Origin: Gigaspora margarita
Lineage: Eukaryota; Glomeromycota; Glomeromycetes; Diversisporales; Gigasporaceae
Assembly (NCBI GenBank): GCA_009809945.1
Contig: WTPW01000869.1
Location: 106,466-170,465 of the forward strand
DNA length: 64,000 nt
Reading direction: 5' to 3'
Part shown: piece by piece, positions 43,358-55,404 of the stretch
Position numbering within the stretch: position 1 is the stretch's first letter
How the letters are laid out: each line of letters begins with the position of its first letter
Notes under the pieces: model-generated
What the model was told of the DNA's origin: nothing
The model's database searches: none
What the model saw: only the letters and a program-made list of their open reading frames with translations
Translations under genes and position numbers: made by a program

Positions 43358-45096
43358 TAGTGTTCTGATCCAGTTAAGTATCACTCAGATCACCCGCAGG
43401 TGGGCGGGTGACCCAGGTTGAATTATGGCCAGCTGGGTGGTCAACCCATGGGTCACCCATGGGTTAACCCATGGATTACTCATGGGTCAACCACTAGTAA
43501 ACCCATGGGTCACCCACATTGGTTAAAAAAAAAAGAACTAACATTTATGTACTCTAAGGGTATATTAAATTTTTTTATATTTACGCTCCTGTATAACCAA
43601 TTACAGAATATATAAACAATGATTATTGATAATTATTGTTTTTTATTCTTGTAGGTATCATCATTGCTAAAGTCACCAGTTTTGGAATCATTCCATATCA
43701 TCATGTAATTGGAGCCTTGGTGTAAACTTAATTTTTGGTATCATCATTTGGGTGGTTCGAATCATAGCTTTGCTTATAATTTCTCCTTTCTAGGTTCATC
43801 ATTTTTGGTATTACTGTGAATTTTGTTGCTTGGTGCTATTGCTTTACTGGAGTCTTTTTCAACATAATTTCAATTGTTCAAAGTTTCACCATTTATGGTA
43901 TTCTAGTGGATATGGATTTTGTGTTTGTGGTTTCTGTACCATTAGGCTAATAAAGTCGATATAAATTTTGTCATTGTCTAGGTAATCTTCTCAATGTAAA
44001 GCTCATCATTTATAGGTTGGTGTGATATTGTTTATGAATGTACTTGCAAGAACTTTACACTAGCATTTCCAAATCTTAATAGTAACAAGCTTGGTTAGAA
44101 GAAAGAAAAGTGTTAGCAAATACACTTTGGTAGAACACCATGTGGGCTATTTTTAGGTCAGGACAAAGAAATATACTTTGAAAAAAGAAGTGTTAGTTGA
44201 CATATTGATAGCTTAGATCAAATGGTAAAAAGCATTAGCGAATCAGTTTGCAATAACACTACACCAGCTTCTTTGGATCTTAGGTAAAATAATTTATAGC
44301 TGTTTCATAATTCTGGAACATCTGGCAAAAATTTGACCATTTGATTTCAGAAATGATTGCTGTTGATTCAGAACTTATTGAATCAGCAAATATACGGTCA
44401 GTCAATTTTTTGTCAGATGTCCTAGAATTTATAGAATTTATAAAAACAGTTGTAACTAAAAATTATCGTATGCAAGATCTTCTACAATAGAGATTAACTA
44501 ACTGGGATCTATTTTGTGAAACATTATTAGAAGAGTTTAGAGCCAGATGTGAATCAGGACTTAATTAATTGTGTTTTAGTAAGAAACTAGATTTAGAGTC
44601 GAATCGTATTTTGAATTAGTGTTAGGCTTAGGGTTAGAAATAGATAAAATGGGTTTGGGTTTAGAGTTAGAAATAGGTAAAACAGGATTGGATTGGGTCT
44701 AGAGTTAAGGATTGAGTTTAGATTTAGAATGGGTAAAGCAAATTTTGAGTTAAATCATGTATTATTGGTATTTAAGTTAATAAATAATATGATTTATATA
44801 ATATAGTATTAATAAATAAATAATTTATTAAATATAAATAGTGCGATTATATGTATAGTACCTTTGGGTACATGTATATAATCCTTTTTTTAAAAATTTT
44901 TATTAGACTGCCCATCTGTGGGTGACCCATAGCAAAATTTTTTCTATTACCTAGTGTTCACCTGGATGACCCAGGTGATCCACTTGTGAGTAACCCATAG
45001 CAGAATTTTTTTATTACCTAGTATTTACCTGGGTCACCCAGGTAACCCACCTGTGGGTGACCCAAGTTGGGATTTTTGTGATGGGTCAGAACACTA
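43358..45096. mobile_element. hAT-type non-autonomous element with GGGTCACCCA repeats
   Basis: The ends are TAGTGTTCTGA and its inverse, with a perfect 8-bp duplication TATACAAC at 43350-43357 and 45097-45104. Many copies of (T/G)GGGT(C/A)ACCCA(T/G)GGG-like words lie just inside both ends (43390-43520 and 44910-45065), typical hAT subterminal motifs. The 1.74-kb interior has GGTATCATCATT-type low-complexity sequence (43650-44000) and TTAGAGTTAGAAATAGG minisatellite-like sequence (44600-44740). It has no recognisable transposase. Confidence 0.85.
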
Positions 45097-45104
45097 TATA
45101 CAAC

Positions 45105-45961
45105 TATAGTGTGGGACAGCTTAAGATATCCAATTTTATTGGTTGTTTTAAAAATAGTATAACTTGACAAAAAATTAATAAATCAAAAATCTCTCTTTCA
45201 AATTTATAGTTTGTAACCCAAATTATATTTTTGAAAGAGGATTTTCTTTTATTTTTATTTTTAATAGTGTTATAACAGTTTAAACTTTGACATTTTATAT
45301 AAACCAAAAATTTGGTGCTGATCTACATGCATAAGTCAATAAAAATTGATTATTTTTGTATTACATTATCCTAAATTTGGCGCATCTTAGTAAAAAAATT
45401 AATGTTTTATAATGTCCTTATCAAATTTGGTGCCTTTTTAATAATAAAATAAAAAGTGGATATCTTTTGCTGTCCTGCACTGTATATTTTTTAATATATA
45501 ATAATAGTTCAAATTTTACTATAACAGATAAATTGTTTTATTTATATTTTGTAAAATTTTAATAACAAATTAGTTGTAATTAAAAGTTTATTAGTATTAT
45601 ATATCAGTTTATATAAAATTTTTAAAATATCCAAACCTTTCTTGAGGGATACTAAATTCTTTTAGCAAGAGGATCATATAAAATTAAATAAAAATAATCT
45701 ATATATAGAGACATGTATTTCTATATCAACATTATTTAACTCTTTAATAGATAAATTTATAAGAAATACTTAATTTTAACAAAAAATTTAATTTTTCAAT
45801 AATTATTTCTGCATGTTTTTATTAGAAACAAAATAAAGAACTCTGAAAAGTTGTGATCCTATGCAAAATTTTTAGAAAAACTGCAATTTGACTATCTTTA
45901 TCTATAACTATCCTTTTTTAATTATTTCTTCTATATACATTATCTAAAATACTTTATCACA
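45105..45961. other. AT-rich spacer without a gene
   Basis: Nothing beyond general AT richness was recognised. Confidence 0.5.
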
Positions 45962-45975
45962 TTATATGAAATCTT

Positions 45976-46759
45976 TTTTTTTTTTTTTAGCATTTTCTAC
46001 CAGTTGAATGTTTTTTAGAGAGTTTCACCAAGACACATACTATTTTATTAACCGTAGATCCTGTATATGCATAACCTGCATACTGTTTAATCCAGAAATG
46101 CCCAGAGGTGCAGGTCCCATGTCTCTGTCTTTTTAATACCCCAGTTTTTTAGGTTACATCTGCTATAGCTTTACCTGTATACTTGCAGTCAGGGTGAACC
46201 ATTAAACTGCTACTGTTGCCTTGTCTTATGGAGTTCCCAAACCCAGTACCCTATCCCTTCATCTTCATGAGTATAATACTCTAGTAATTCACAAAACTCC
46301 CAATCCAGTTACCCAGAAGGATTGGTCAGCCAGGCTTTAGATGCCTTTATGGTCTCTCGTTCCTTGGTTCATGCTTTTGCAACACATGATCTTTTCCTCG
46401 GTACAACTCTAGCAGTCTAGTTGTTGAGAACCTATATCTGAAAGTCCTAACGTCAGGTTTTCTGAAACCCAATTCAAATCTGTTTTATAGTACTGTCAAA
46501 AGTCCAGCTTCATCAATCAGGTCTTGCCAAATGAGTTCTAATCTTCAGGTTCCCAGGCATTACATGATTCTATTTCTAGGATCTCCTATTTCAATGGTAT
46601 AACCTGAGTTACAGATCTTTGCATGATCCAACCTATCGATGAAGATCAGTTCAGTAACACAGGCATAATTTTAATTTTTGAGCCAGTGCCAAGTGGGATT
46701 TGAACTCACAACCTGCTACTTGGAGAGTGACAACTTGACCACTATCCTAAGTCGCCACC
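45976..46759 (-). mobile_element. tRNA-derived SINE, copy 4
   Basis: A 14-bp duplication TTATATGAAATCTT lies at 45962-45975 and 46760-46773. The poly(T) at 45974-45988 marks the reversed poly(A) tail. The minus-strand head at about 46755-46685 has an A-box-like TTAGGATAGTGG and a B box AGTTCAAATCC with one mismatch. It is the same head subtype as copy 2, and the body shares GCTTTACCTRTATACTTGCA. Confidence 0.85.
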
Positions 46760-46773
46760 TTATATGAAATCTT

Positions 46774-47073
46774 GCAATACATTATTTGTTTACTTGCACT
46801 AACATATTAGCTTAAACTATACTATTACCTGACCCTAATACCAACTCTAATATAGGCTGAGCACCCATATGAGCAGATTTGAAACATGTAGATCTCAATG
46901 TAATAATTCAATAACTAGATATAAAAATTACAATTTTTATTAGATATTGCTTTGATTTATTTTCTTATTTAGTAATTTTAAATCAAACATAAATTGCAAC
47001 AAATATCTTATAATCATGTATAATCAAATTGATTAGTTGGTTATACAAATTTGTAATTTGTTTACATACTAGT
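46774..47073. other. AT-rich spacer
   Basis: No gene or repeat boundary was recognised. Confidence 0.5.
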
Positions 47074-47075
47074 TA

Positions 47076-48114
47076 TAGGGCATGTCCTTTAAGGGTAGAG
47101 TGTATGTTGATCATTTTCAATAATAGTAAAATTGCCATATTATATAGCATAGTATACAAAAACTTGCTACTATGGTTAAATAAAAATGCACTTTGTTTAT
47201 ATCATAAAAAAATTATATTTATAGTATTTTTAATGTCTGAATTTTCATTTCGAAGAAAAAAATTTAATATTTTATATTTAATTTTTTTAAAAAAATATGT
47301 CAAGAAGTTAGCAATAGTTGCAATAGAAAATTTTTTTTGCAACAGACAAAACAAGTTTAAACCCAGTTTTTGATAGTAAATAAAAAATCTAGAATATTCA
47401 ATAACATATTATATTAGATATTTTGTATTACTAAAGATTATAACAATAAGTTTCATAGTAAAAATGATATTATTACACTCTATCCTTAAAATAGATCCAA
47501 ATATTGTCTATAATAAAAATTATAATAAAAATATATAAATTTACTATAAACTTTTGGCTGAAGATTATCTACAGTTTTACTAGTTATCTTAAAATTAAAT
47601 TTTACAGTTATGCACATAAAGAACAAGAAAAAAAGAAAAAATTGAGCTTAAAAACAAGTTGAAATTTTGTTAATTTTGCACAATTTCAAAATGTAACTTT
47701 GTTAAAAACAAATATTTACTAATTTTAAAATAGCAAATATATGTAAAATTATGCTTTCATCTTTACTTAGTTTGTTAACTTTAGCATATAGCTAACTTAT
47801 TTTTTGCCAAGATAACCTATATTTTACTAATAAGTAAAGTTGTTCAAAGTATAATTTTACATATATTTGCTATTTTAAAATTAGTAAATATTTGGTTAAA
47901 CAAAGTTACATTTTGAAATTATACAAAATTAACAAAATTTCAACTTGATTTTTAAGCTCATTTTTTTTTCTTTTCTTGTTTTATATAACTGTAAAATTTA
48001 ATTTTAAGTTAATTAGTAAAGCTGAAGATAATCTTCAGCTAAAATTTTATAGTAATTCATATATTATTATTATAATTTTTATTATAGATGACAATTAAAA
48101 GAACATGTCCACTG
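47076..48114. mobile_element. TA-flanked foldback element with long arms, carrying a TTAA MITE
   Basis: The outer ends TAGGGCATGTCCTTTTAA (left, after removing the nested MITE) and CAGTGGACATGTTCTTTT (right, inverted) are flanked by TA at 47074-47075 and 48115-48116. The arms continue inwards for about 250-300 bp each (TATAATAAAAATTATAATAA, GGCTGAAGATTATC, ATATATGTAAAATTATGCTT-type blocks and their inverses), leaving a short centre near 47770-47830. It is probably a Tc1/mariner-type foldback. A half copy of the arm is at about 62940-63170. Confidence 0.75.
47093..47485 (+). mobile_element. TTAA-flanked MITE, copy 2
   Basis: This is the inverted second copy of the element at 1979-2368, with ends GGGTAGAGTGTA and TACACTCTATCC and TTAA at 47089-47092 and 47486-47489. 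It interrupts the left arm of the foldback element at 47076-48114. The open frame running through it (47029-47373) starts outside the MITE and is not considered a gene. Confidence 0.8.
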
Positions 48115-50540
48115 TAAATATACATGTAGATCATTTCTCGAATTATCATCAATAAGTCAAATCCACCTATATGCTAATTATGTGATGTGATTAGCATGAA
48201 GATCTCTTAGTTCCTTGTTCTTCAAACTTCCTTCAATACAAATCATTTTGAATTGTGTATAATTCTCAGAATTATTTTGTTTATGATGGAAACACATTGT
48301 TTGAATTATTAGAGCTTGACAGAGGAAACAAATGAAATTGAAGCATTCAATTATCAATGTCTGCTCTGACATATAGAGAGTTATGTGATTGGTGTGGAAG
48401 AAATGTTCCCATATAATTAGAATTGTATTAATGCATAAAGGAAGCAGTCTCAATGGCGAGTTGATTGTGTGAATGAGTCGTGAGCAGAAGGAGGTTAATC
48501 TGATAATTGAGAACTGTAAAATATTTATGTATATCAAACATGTATAAAAGTTCAATGTGAGTGATTCCTCCTTTATAATAAAGTCTTCTGAGTGAATTCT
48601 TTATTATAATTATTTGGTTTATTTGATTTATTTGATTTATTGTTTAGTTATTGTTATCATGAGCTGAGTAATTCATGATCGATTGATTAATTGATATATT
48701 GTTTTATTATTTATTACATCTTTTATTATTACATATTCCCCTTCCCATTATTACAAACCCACCTAGATATGAGTTTCATGTGTGCGCATGATTCCTCAAT
48801 TATACGTATTAATGCACATTTATGCACATGTTTTGGAATTATGAGCATATTACCCCAGCTAAATTTTATATAGGAACATTAAAGTATATACAATTTAGGC
48901 CAGAGAGCATATTGTTGGGTGGGATTAAGGAACATAGATGCAAATGTCTCATAAAAATTCTGAAAAAAATGAATGAACATAAAAGAAGAGTAAAAATTTG
49001 AGCAAGTATCTGATATTTTCTGAAGGGAAATATAAATTCCAAAATTATATTATGTGATATCATGCACATTTTATATAATGTACCATTCATGTGCATTTCT
49101 CTATTATTATAGTAAACCTGCACCATTCTTTCACCCTGAAATATTTGTTACCCATATAATCTGATATTTTTTTAGGCTCGTCCTGACTATTCAATTTTTG
49201 ATTAATATCCTGAGACTATTGTAGTGTTGTGGCCTGGTGTTTTTCTTCTGATAGTAACTACAGAATAATGTCATTGCATAATTTCTTATGATGTGATGAT
49301 CACCAGGGTACTTTCAAGTAGGAGCCAGTCAAAATCCCAATGAACAAATCTCGAAAGATCAAAATTCTGAAAGGTTAGCTGCATTGGGTTAGCATTAGCC
49401 CAATTTCGGTATAACTATCAGATAGGAAGAGTGTCAGATTAAGAGGGCCAGATTTAGATTAGTTGATAGTAAACAAAAGAAAAAAATATATAAGGTTGTG
49501 TTTATAAATATAACAAAGATGGGTTCAAGGAAAAACAATACAAAAATAAATAAAAGTCATAATATACGATATAACAAACATTCACCAAGGAGTCTTCATT
49601 ATAAAGGAGGAATCATTAATGTTCACAATGACTTAACTCACTAATTCTGATAATACATGAAGAGCGAATACATCGGACTTATATACATGTTCAATATACA
49701 TAAATAATTAAACTATGCTATTGTCGGATCATTTTCCTTCCAATATTACTAATTATTAATTCCTTCAACACCAATAAACTTCCTTTCACATTACCATCTT
49801 CTTTAAGGCATTACACCCGAAACATTAATCTCGACATCTGCTTTTCTAAGAATTCATCGGGCTAGCAGATTTGCGATAATATATAAAGGCTTTAATTGTT
49901 TAACGATGCTTAATATTGTCCTTGCATCGAACCAATTCATATTTACGCGTCACAGAATGAATTCGAGTATAGTAATTAAACATATCTATAGAAGTACAAA
50001 TATAGAAATCGGAACAACTATAGATAATAATTAAATAAGGTCTATATATGGTAATAATGTAGGGTAAGTATAGATAAACAAAATAGGAAAAGGACGAAGG
50101 ATATAATTAGTAAGGTAGGACGATATAAGGGTGATCAGAAGTATATCAATTATATTATTATGTAAGGGAAAATGATGATCATAAGGCCAATGTATGATAA
50201 AGAAGTGCCGAGATTTTAAGGCGCAGAGTTATTATCATAGTAACACCGGTTAATTTTTTTTGAGATTTCGTTCTTCGAGATTCAGTTTTCGAGATTTTGA
50301 ACCGAAACCCTTTCAAGTGTCCTATTAAATCATCTTTATTAGATAATTTAAGTAGGTATAACATAAGGCAAGTAGCAATTAATTTTTTGCAATATTTATA
50401 TAATCCGAATACTACTGTATTTGAACACTATTCGGATATCTTATCCAGCATTCAAAATTAATATTCGAATGGTCACAGGGACATGCCCAAATATTTTCAC
50501 GTGCCCTGCCCTGATTTAAACTAACTAATTATATATACAG

Positions 50541-50543
<3 letters not shown>
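48115..50543. other. Intergenic region with an imperfect inverted repeat pair
   Basis: Blocks ATTTATGTATAT, GTATAAAAGTTC and TGATTCCTCCTTTATAAT at about 48520-48590 reappear inverted at about 49590-49715, with extra sequence in the right arm. They enclose about 1 kb without a recognisable gene. Open frames at 48555-48178 (-) and 49126-48866 (-) show no domain, signal peptide or family resemblance that I can support. Confidence 0.45.

Positions 50544-50591
<48 letters not shown>
50544..50591. repeat. A48 homopolymer tract
   Basis: An uninterrupted run of 48 A occurs. No matching target duplication was found on either side, so an origin as a retroposon tail is only possible. Confidence 0.85.
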
Positions 50592-50594
<3 letters not shown>

Positions 50595-51212
50595 AAGCAC
50601 ACTCGGTAGTGTTATTTATGCTGATATATATTTCTAATATTTTGCAGAGTTTGTCCGCTATCCATATTTGCTATGAATGTTACTACAAAAAATATACTTA
50701 TTAATAACGAAGATAATTCGTGTCGCATTTATATGTAAAGATTCCAAGGTCGAAACAAAAAGTTGAGTAAAGATCCGAGAATTTCCGAGGACACAGCGTG
50801 AAGTAAAAATGAATATTAACTGGTTGTAATCGGTTAACATCAAATATGTGAGAAGGTAAACAATAATTTGAGAACACTCATAGCTATTATGCTGTTCTCA
50901 TGAGAACAGTATTTTGAGGCTTAAATTTCAAACATTGATCATTATTATTCATTTATAAATTATGGGTTCTTAATAAAATCATTGGGTATTACGTGTGTTT
51001 AATAACAATAATTAATTTTTTAAACTAATACACGGATTAATTATTATGTAGAAATATACATCAATCGGATTTATAATACAATAATAATATTAGATACAAC
51101 ATTCGACCTATTTTCAACAGATAAAATAATGTTTATAATAGCCTCGAGACGCCAGAAAGCGTTTGTTTCTCCTTTTATAATTTCATTTTCTCTTTTAAAT
51201 TTCTTTTTGTCA
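50592..51212. other. Spacer downstream of the secreted-repeat gene
   Basis: No supported gene. It would contain the 3' untranslated region of the minus-strand gene ending at 51213. Confidence 0.45.
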
Positions 51213-52044
51213 TTAATATCTAATACGCTGCTCTTCGTCGTCGAATTTAACACCACTCACACTACGATATCTAATACGCTGCTCTTTGTCGTCGAATTTA
51301 CCATCACTCACACTACGATATCTAATACGCTGCTCTTTGTCGTCGAATTTACCATCACTCACACTACGATATCTAATACGCTGCTCTTTGTCGTCGAATT
51401 TACCANNNNNNNNNNNNNNNNNNNNNNNNNNNNNNNNNNNNNNNNNNNNNNNNNNNNNNNNNNNNNNNNNNNNNNNNNNNNNNNNNNNNNNNNNNNNNNC
51501 ACTCACACTACGATATCTAATACGCTGCTCTTTGTCGTCGAATTTACCACCACTCACACTACGATATCTAACACGCTGCTCTTTGTCGTCGAGTTTATCA
51601 CCACTCAAAATTCGATAAACACGCTGCTCTTTGTCGTCGAATTTATCACCACTCACACTACGATATCTAACAAGCTGCTCTTTGTCGTCAAATTTATCAC
51701 CAATCACACTACGCTTGTCAAAACGTTGCTCTTCGACGTTGCTTATATACTGTCCGTCCAAGGCTGGATTAGCAAACAAAAGTAAATAGCACATTAATAA
51801 ATAAGTTGTTCAGCATAAGTATAATTAATTGAATATGTAAAGTATAAATTACCTAAGGCAGAGGTAGTGTCTTTTCAAATATAATAGTAATGATAAGTAA
51901 GCTGAAGAAATGCGATCATGATAAATATAATCAAATATTGCTATAAAAATTAATACCTTTTAGAGCTGGAGCCGCCAATACAGTAATGGATGTAGTAATG
52001 GCAAGGAAGGGAATCAAATACATGGTAGTAAAATTCAATTTCAT
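51213..52044 (-). CDS. Secreted tandem-repeat protein, candidate effector (three exons)
   Basis: Exon 1 (52044-51957) encodes MKLNFTTMYLIPFLAITTSI and continues TVLAAPALK, a clear signal peptide with probable cleavage after VLAA or nearby. A GTATTA donor follows. Exon 2 is an 18-nt micro-exon (51870-51853, preceded by GAAAAG and followed by GTAATT). Exon 3 (51763-51213, preceded by AATCCAG) keeps the same phase and ends in TAATGA. The mature region begins LDGQYISNVEEQRFDKRSV and then consists of 17-residue repeats (KFDDKEQRIRYRSVSDG, 51 bp). At least eight are visible, the upstream ones more diverged. Bases 51406-51499 are an assembly gap, so the true repeat number is unknown. One KR pair precedes the array and could be a Kex2-type site. 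Hydrophilic repeats after a signal peptide fit fungal secreted effectors; the function is unknown. Confidence 0.82.
51219..51690. repeat. 51-bp coding minisatellite
   Basis: Units of ATATCTAATACGCTGCTCTT and following sequence are nearly identical at 51215-51405 and 51500-51600, then diverge upstream in the gene. The gap of 94 N (51406-51499) sits in the most homogeneous part, where assembly would be expected to collapse. Confidence 0.88.
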
Positions 52045-52181
52045 GATTAAAAAATTTGTTAAAAAAGTTTCAAATTTAAATTTACAATTTGGAATTTGGT
52101 TGTAGACAAAATTTAATTTGAATATGATAATTTAATTTAATAAGCAAACAATTGGTGTAGATATGAAGGGATTTCCAGAGG

Positions 52182-52192
52182 CTATTTATATA
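52182..52192 (-). promoter_or_regulatory. TATA-like element upstream of the secreted-repeat gene
   Basis: On the coding strand this reads TATATAAATAG, about 140 bp before the ATG at 52044. Position and sequence fit a TATA box with a leader of about 100 nt. Confidence 0.45.
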
Positions 52193-53870
52193 AAATTTTA
52201 GTGTTGTTCATTAAAAATTCTACTTGTTCAAAATAGTAATGTATTTTTTAGTTTGTAAAGAACTTAATTTGGAAAATGATTATCCAAACTCTAATTTCTC
52301 ATATTAGGATTTGTGTTTCCGAAGTTTTCTTATTTTCTCATGAAGGCGTTTCCAAGAATTCTGCATGAATTCTACGGACAATTAGGTATTCATTTTACAT
52401 TATTTCTTGAACAGTTAACATACAAATTAATGTTTGCGTACTTCGTATAGTTTTCTATTCTAAGGATCATTGTAATGACAACTAATGTACTTACGTATCT
52501 TGTTACAGTGTCTAACAAATTTTACAAGCTAAGCAGTAAAAGAGTTCATAACTAAATAAATTATAACTTGTTATAAATTAAATTTAATTATTGAAAATGC
52601 GAATATTGCTTGAAATTTGTATTTAAATTATTGAGAACTTTGCGATTTTTGGGCTATCAAATTTGCCTCGCGCGTGCGTAATTGGACGCTCGTACGTACA
52701 AAATTTTTGGGAAAATTCTGCATGCATTAGCGTCGCTATTCTGCACAACGTACTTAATATAGTAATAATTATTTTGAATATTCAGCAAAAAAAAAACCCG
52801 ATTTGCATCAATGAGAAAAGTCATTACATAAAAGATATTACTTAAAATTCCTATTTGTCATTCGATCAACGTATGGCATGACAACTACGGAATACACTAA
52901 ACGGGATCTCAGAACACGTATAAAACATCTCCATCAACATATTTTTAAATAGCTTTCCGTCATCCTATTGGATTTTTATATATCATTACATTCAGAAACC
53001 ATGTCTAGTCACCGTACATTGTTTATTAGATCGATATCAGATTTATCATTCATTTATTCCGTTTTTGCATCGAAACATGGACTGATAATTCAAACTTACC
53101 TATTTGGTATAAGCTATTCTTTTATATCCTTATTCAGTATGCAGCTTCTGCTGCAGATTTAATTTGCTATTCAGTTGCCTTTTATGCTCGTAATATAATT
53201 TTAAATTTTTTTTTTTTAAAAAAAAAACAATTTGTAGTAAAGCAAAAACCTTTACTATTGAAACTAGAATAATATGCTATTGATATTATAACCGGTATAA
53301 CAAGCTATAAAAAGTCTCCTAGTCTCATTGATCTTATCATATCCTATTGATACATATGTAATCAATTTTGTTTCGACTAAAGCTTGATAATTTTTGCAAA
53401 AACGGCATGACATGCATGACAAATAAAAATCCGCTTATGCCAAGAAATTTTGATTACGGAATGAATCTTCAACATGCGCACCGCAGATTCCGCATATAAA
53501 TTTTCAACAATAAATAACGCCCACCTACATATGTACTACGTACGTATGTCCATTTTTGAGCAAATCACTATCAATAACCAAATTAGCTTTCATTTTTTTT
53601 GTAATATAAAACTCTATATACAGTAATATTCTTTCCTATTGAATTGTAAACACAGGTAACTGATCTGTTTTATTTTACCGATATCTAGGGTTAATCTATA
53701 ATGAATAAAAACCTATTCGTTTATTCGAGTTTATCTTTATACAGCAATATGTGAGTACTTATTTGTTTTTATTTGATTACCCTGGTGTACCGATTATCAA
53801 AATATTTTTGTCTTAGGCAGGGCTGTTTATGAGATAATCAATCAAATCACAAATTGTAAATGCAAAAAAC
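52193..53870. other. AT-rich intergenic region
   Basis: No gene could be supported. A 60-codon frame at 52663-52845 and a 64-codon frame at 52968-53162 lack recognisable features. Confidence 0.45.
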
Positions 53871-55404
53871 TTAAGGGAATTTACAAATAAGGGTCCATAA
53901 TACATATAAGGATCCAAAATTAAAAGAATTACAGATAGAGGCCGATATTTAAAAAATATTACAAATAAGGGCCAAATTAATTCCGTGCTTAAGATCTGTG
54001 GTTTAAGTCTCATAACTTAATAACTCAAATAGTAATCAATTAATCTGAATATAAATTGAATATGCAATAAAAAATGTACCTTTTGTCTGTCCAATTATCT
54101 ATTCAATATCGCACTGTAGGATTGTTTCTTATATTTTAAAAATTAAATAATTTATAACCAACATCATGTTAGATGCAGATTTTTGATAACAAACCTTTGT
54201 TTTTACCTACAATCAAACAAGCAGAATAGCCACAAAAAACTAATCTATGTAGTCGTGAGAAATAGTAGGTGATTATAATAGATCTAATAGGAAGAGTCAT
54301 AATTCTATATATGGGGGTGAGTCAATAGAAATCAAGCAAATTTTTTATAATAAAATTTTTTTGAAACTTTGAACAGAAATAACTTAACAAAAAATTTAAT
54401 CAATTTTGATAAAAAATTTTTTAAATTAATTTTATAAATCTATAGAAATAATTTTAAAAAAATTTATCAAATTTGATCAAGTTTTTGTTAAATTATCTTG
54501 ATTTAAACTTTTAAAAAAAGGTACGAAAAAAATGTTGCTTGATTTCTATTGACTCACCCCCATATGCAGTCAAAGACAAAGAATTAAAAACTGGAATATA
54601 CATTTTATTTCTAACGTTCTAATGCTAAATAGAAAATCTGCATCTAGTAATTATGTACCGTAAACTGTACAAAATCAGGGCCTGTTACATTTCACCAATT
54701 TTAAAATCTATAATAGATCCCGGGTCTAGTACATGGTAGTTGAATGAAAAATTTAAAGAGCATGATTTATACTGGACAATCTAGATGTTTATAACAAACT
54801 GCGTCTGATTTTGAGATTCATACCCGGGTCTTACAGGGGAGCCCCAAAAATTCCGTGTCGGAATACTTAGGAGTGCATCGGAATCATGGTCGGCTGGATC
54901 GTAATATCGATTTTGCCCCAAGATCATAAAAAATTTTACTAATAAATCATATCTATTCATTAATTAAAAAATGCCCAGATGATAATTTTCTATAAAATCT
55001 GCTAACAACTTGGGCTAAACGCCGACCTGTATCCGATGCATCCGACCCGAAATTTTTGGTGACCCTCCTGTAAAATTCCGGGTCTAGTACGTACATAGGG
55101 GTTCTGATATCTGGGATCGGCAGTTTACGGTGATTGGACTTGCATAATAAACTTAATAATAATGTTGTGTGACAAATTGATATAGCAATTATCCTTTAAA
55201 TTTAATATAACGATAACTCTAAAGTATATATTTAATCACAAGAATCAATTACTGTTATGTTCAGACCACTTTTGTCAACTAACAATGCTTGGGCCCTTAT
55301 TTGTAATGATTTTTAAATATCGGGCCTCTATCTGTAATTGTTTTTATTTTGGGCTGTTATTTGTAATTATTTTCAATTTTAGACCCTTATATGTAATTCC
55401 CTAA
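53871..55404. mobile_element. Foldback element with tandem TTACAAATAAGGGCC repeats in its arms
   Basis: The arms at 53871-53985 and 55287-55404 are inverted and each is built of about four 30-35-bp units of the form TTACA(A/G)ATA(A/G)GGGCC. The outer ends are TTAAGGGAATT and AATTCCCTAA. The target duplication is unclear. The interior carries a nested MITE (54309-54565) and further inverted blocks with ACCGTAAACTG (54656 and about 55132) and TTACAGG..CCCCAAAAATT (54831 and about 55074). Confidence 0.55.
54309..54565. mobile_element. MITE with GGGGGTGAGTCAATAGAAAT ends
   Basis: Perfect inverted ends of about 27 bp start GGGGGTGAGTCAATAG and are surrounded by ATAT on both sides. The interior is AT-rich and itself nearly palindromic. 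TA-type flanks suggest a Tc1/mariner relative. Confidence 0.7.

Noticed and set aside
48178..49126. Minus-strand open frames of 125 and 86 codons
   Set aside because: There is no domain, signal peptide or splice support. The region is enclosed by an inverted repeat pair, and the frames are likely chance.
50544..50591. A48 tract as a retroposon tail
   Set aside because: No target duplication or recognisable element body could be found beside it.
51129..51785. 218-codon plus-strand frame across the gap
   Set aside because: It is the antisense of the 51-bp repeats. The minus strand has a signal peptide, matching splice sites and phase.
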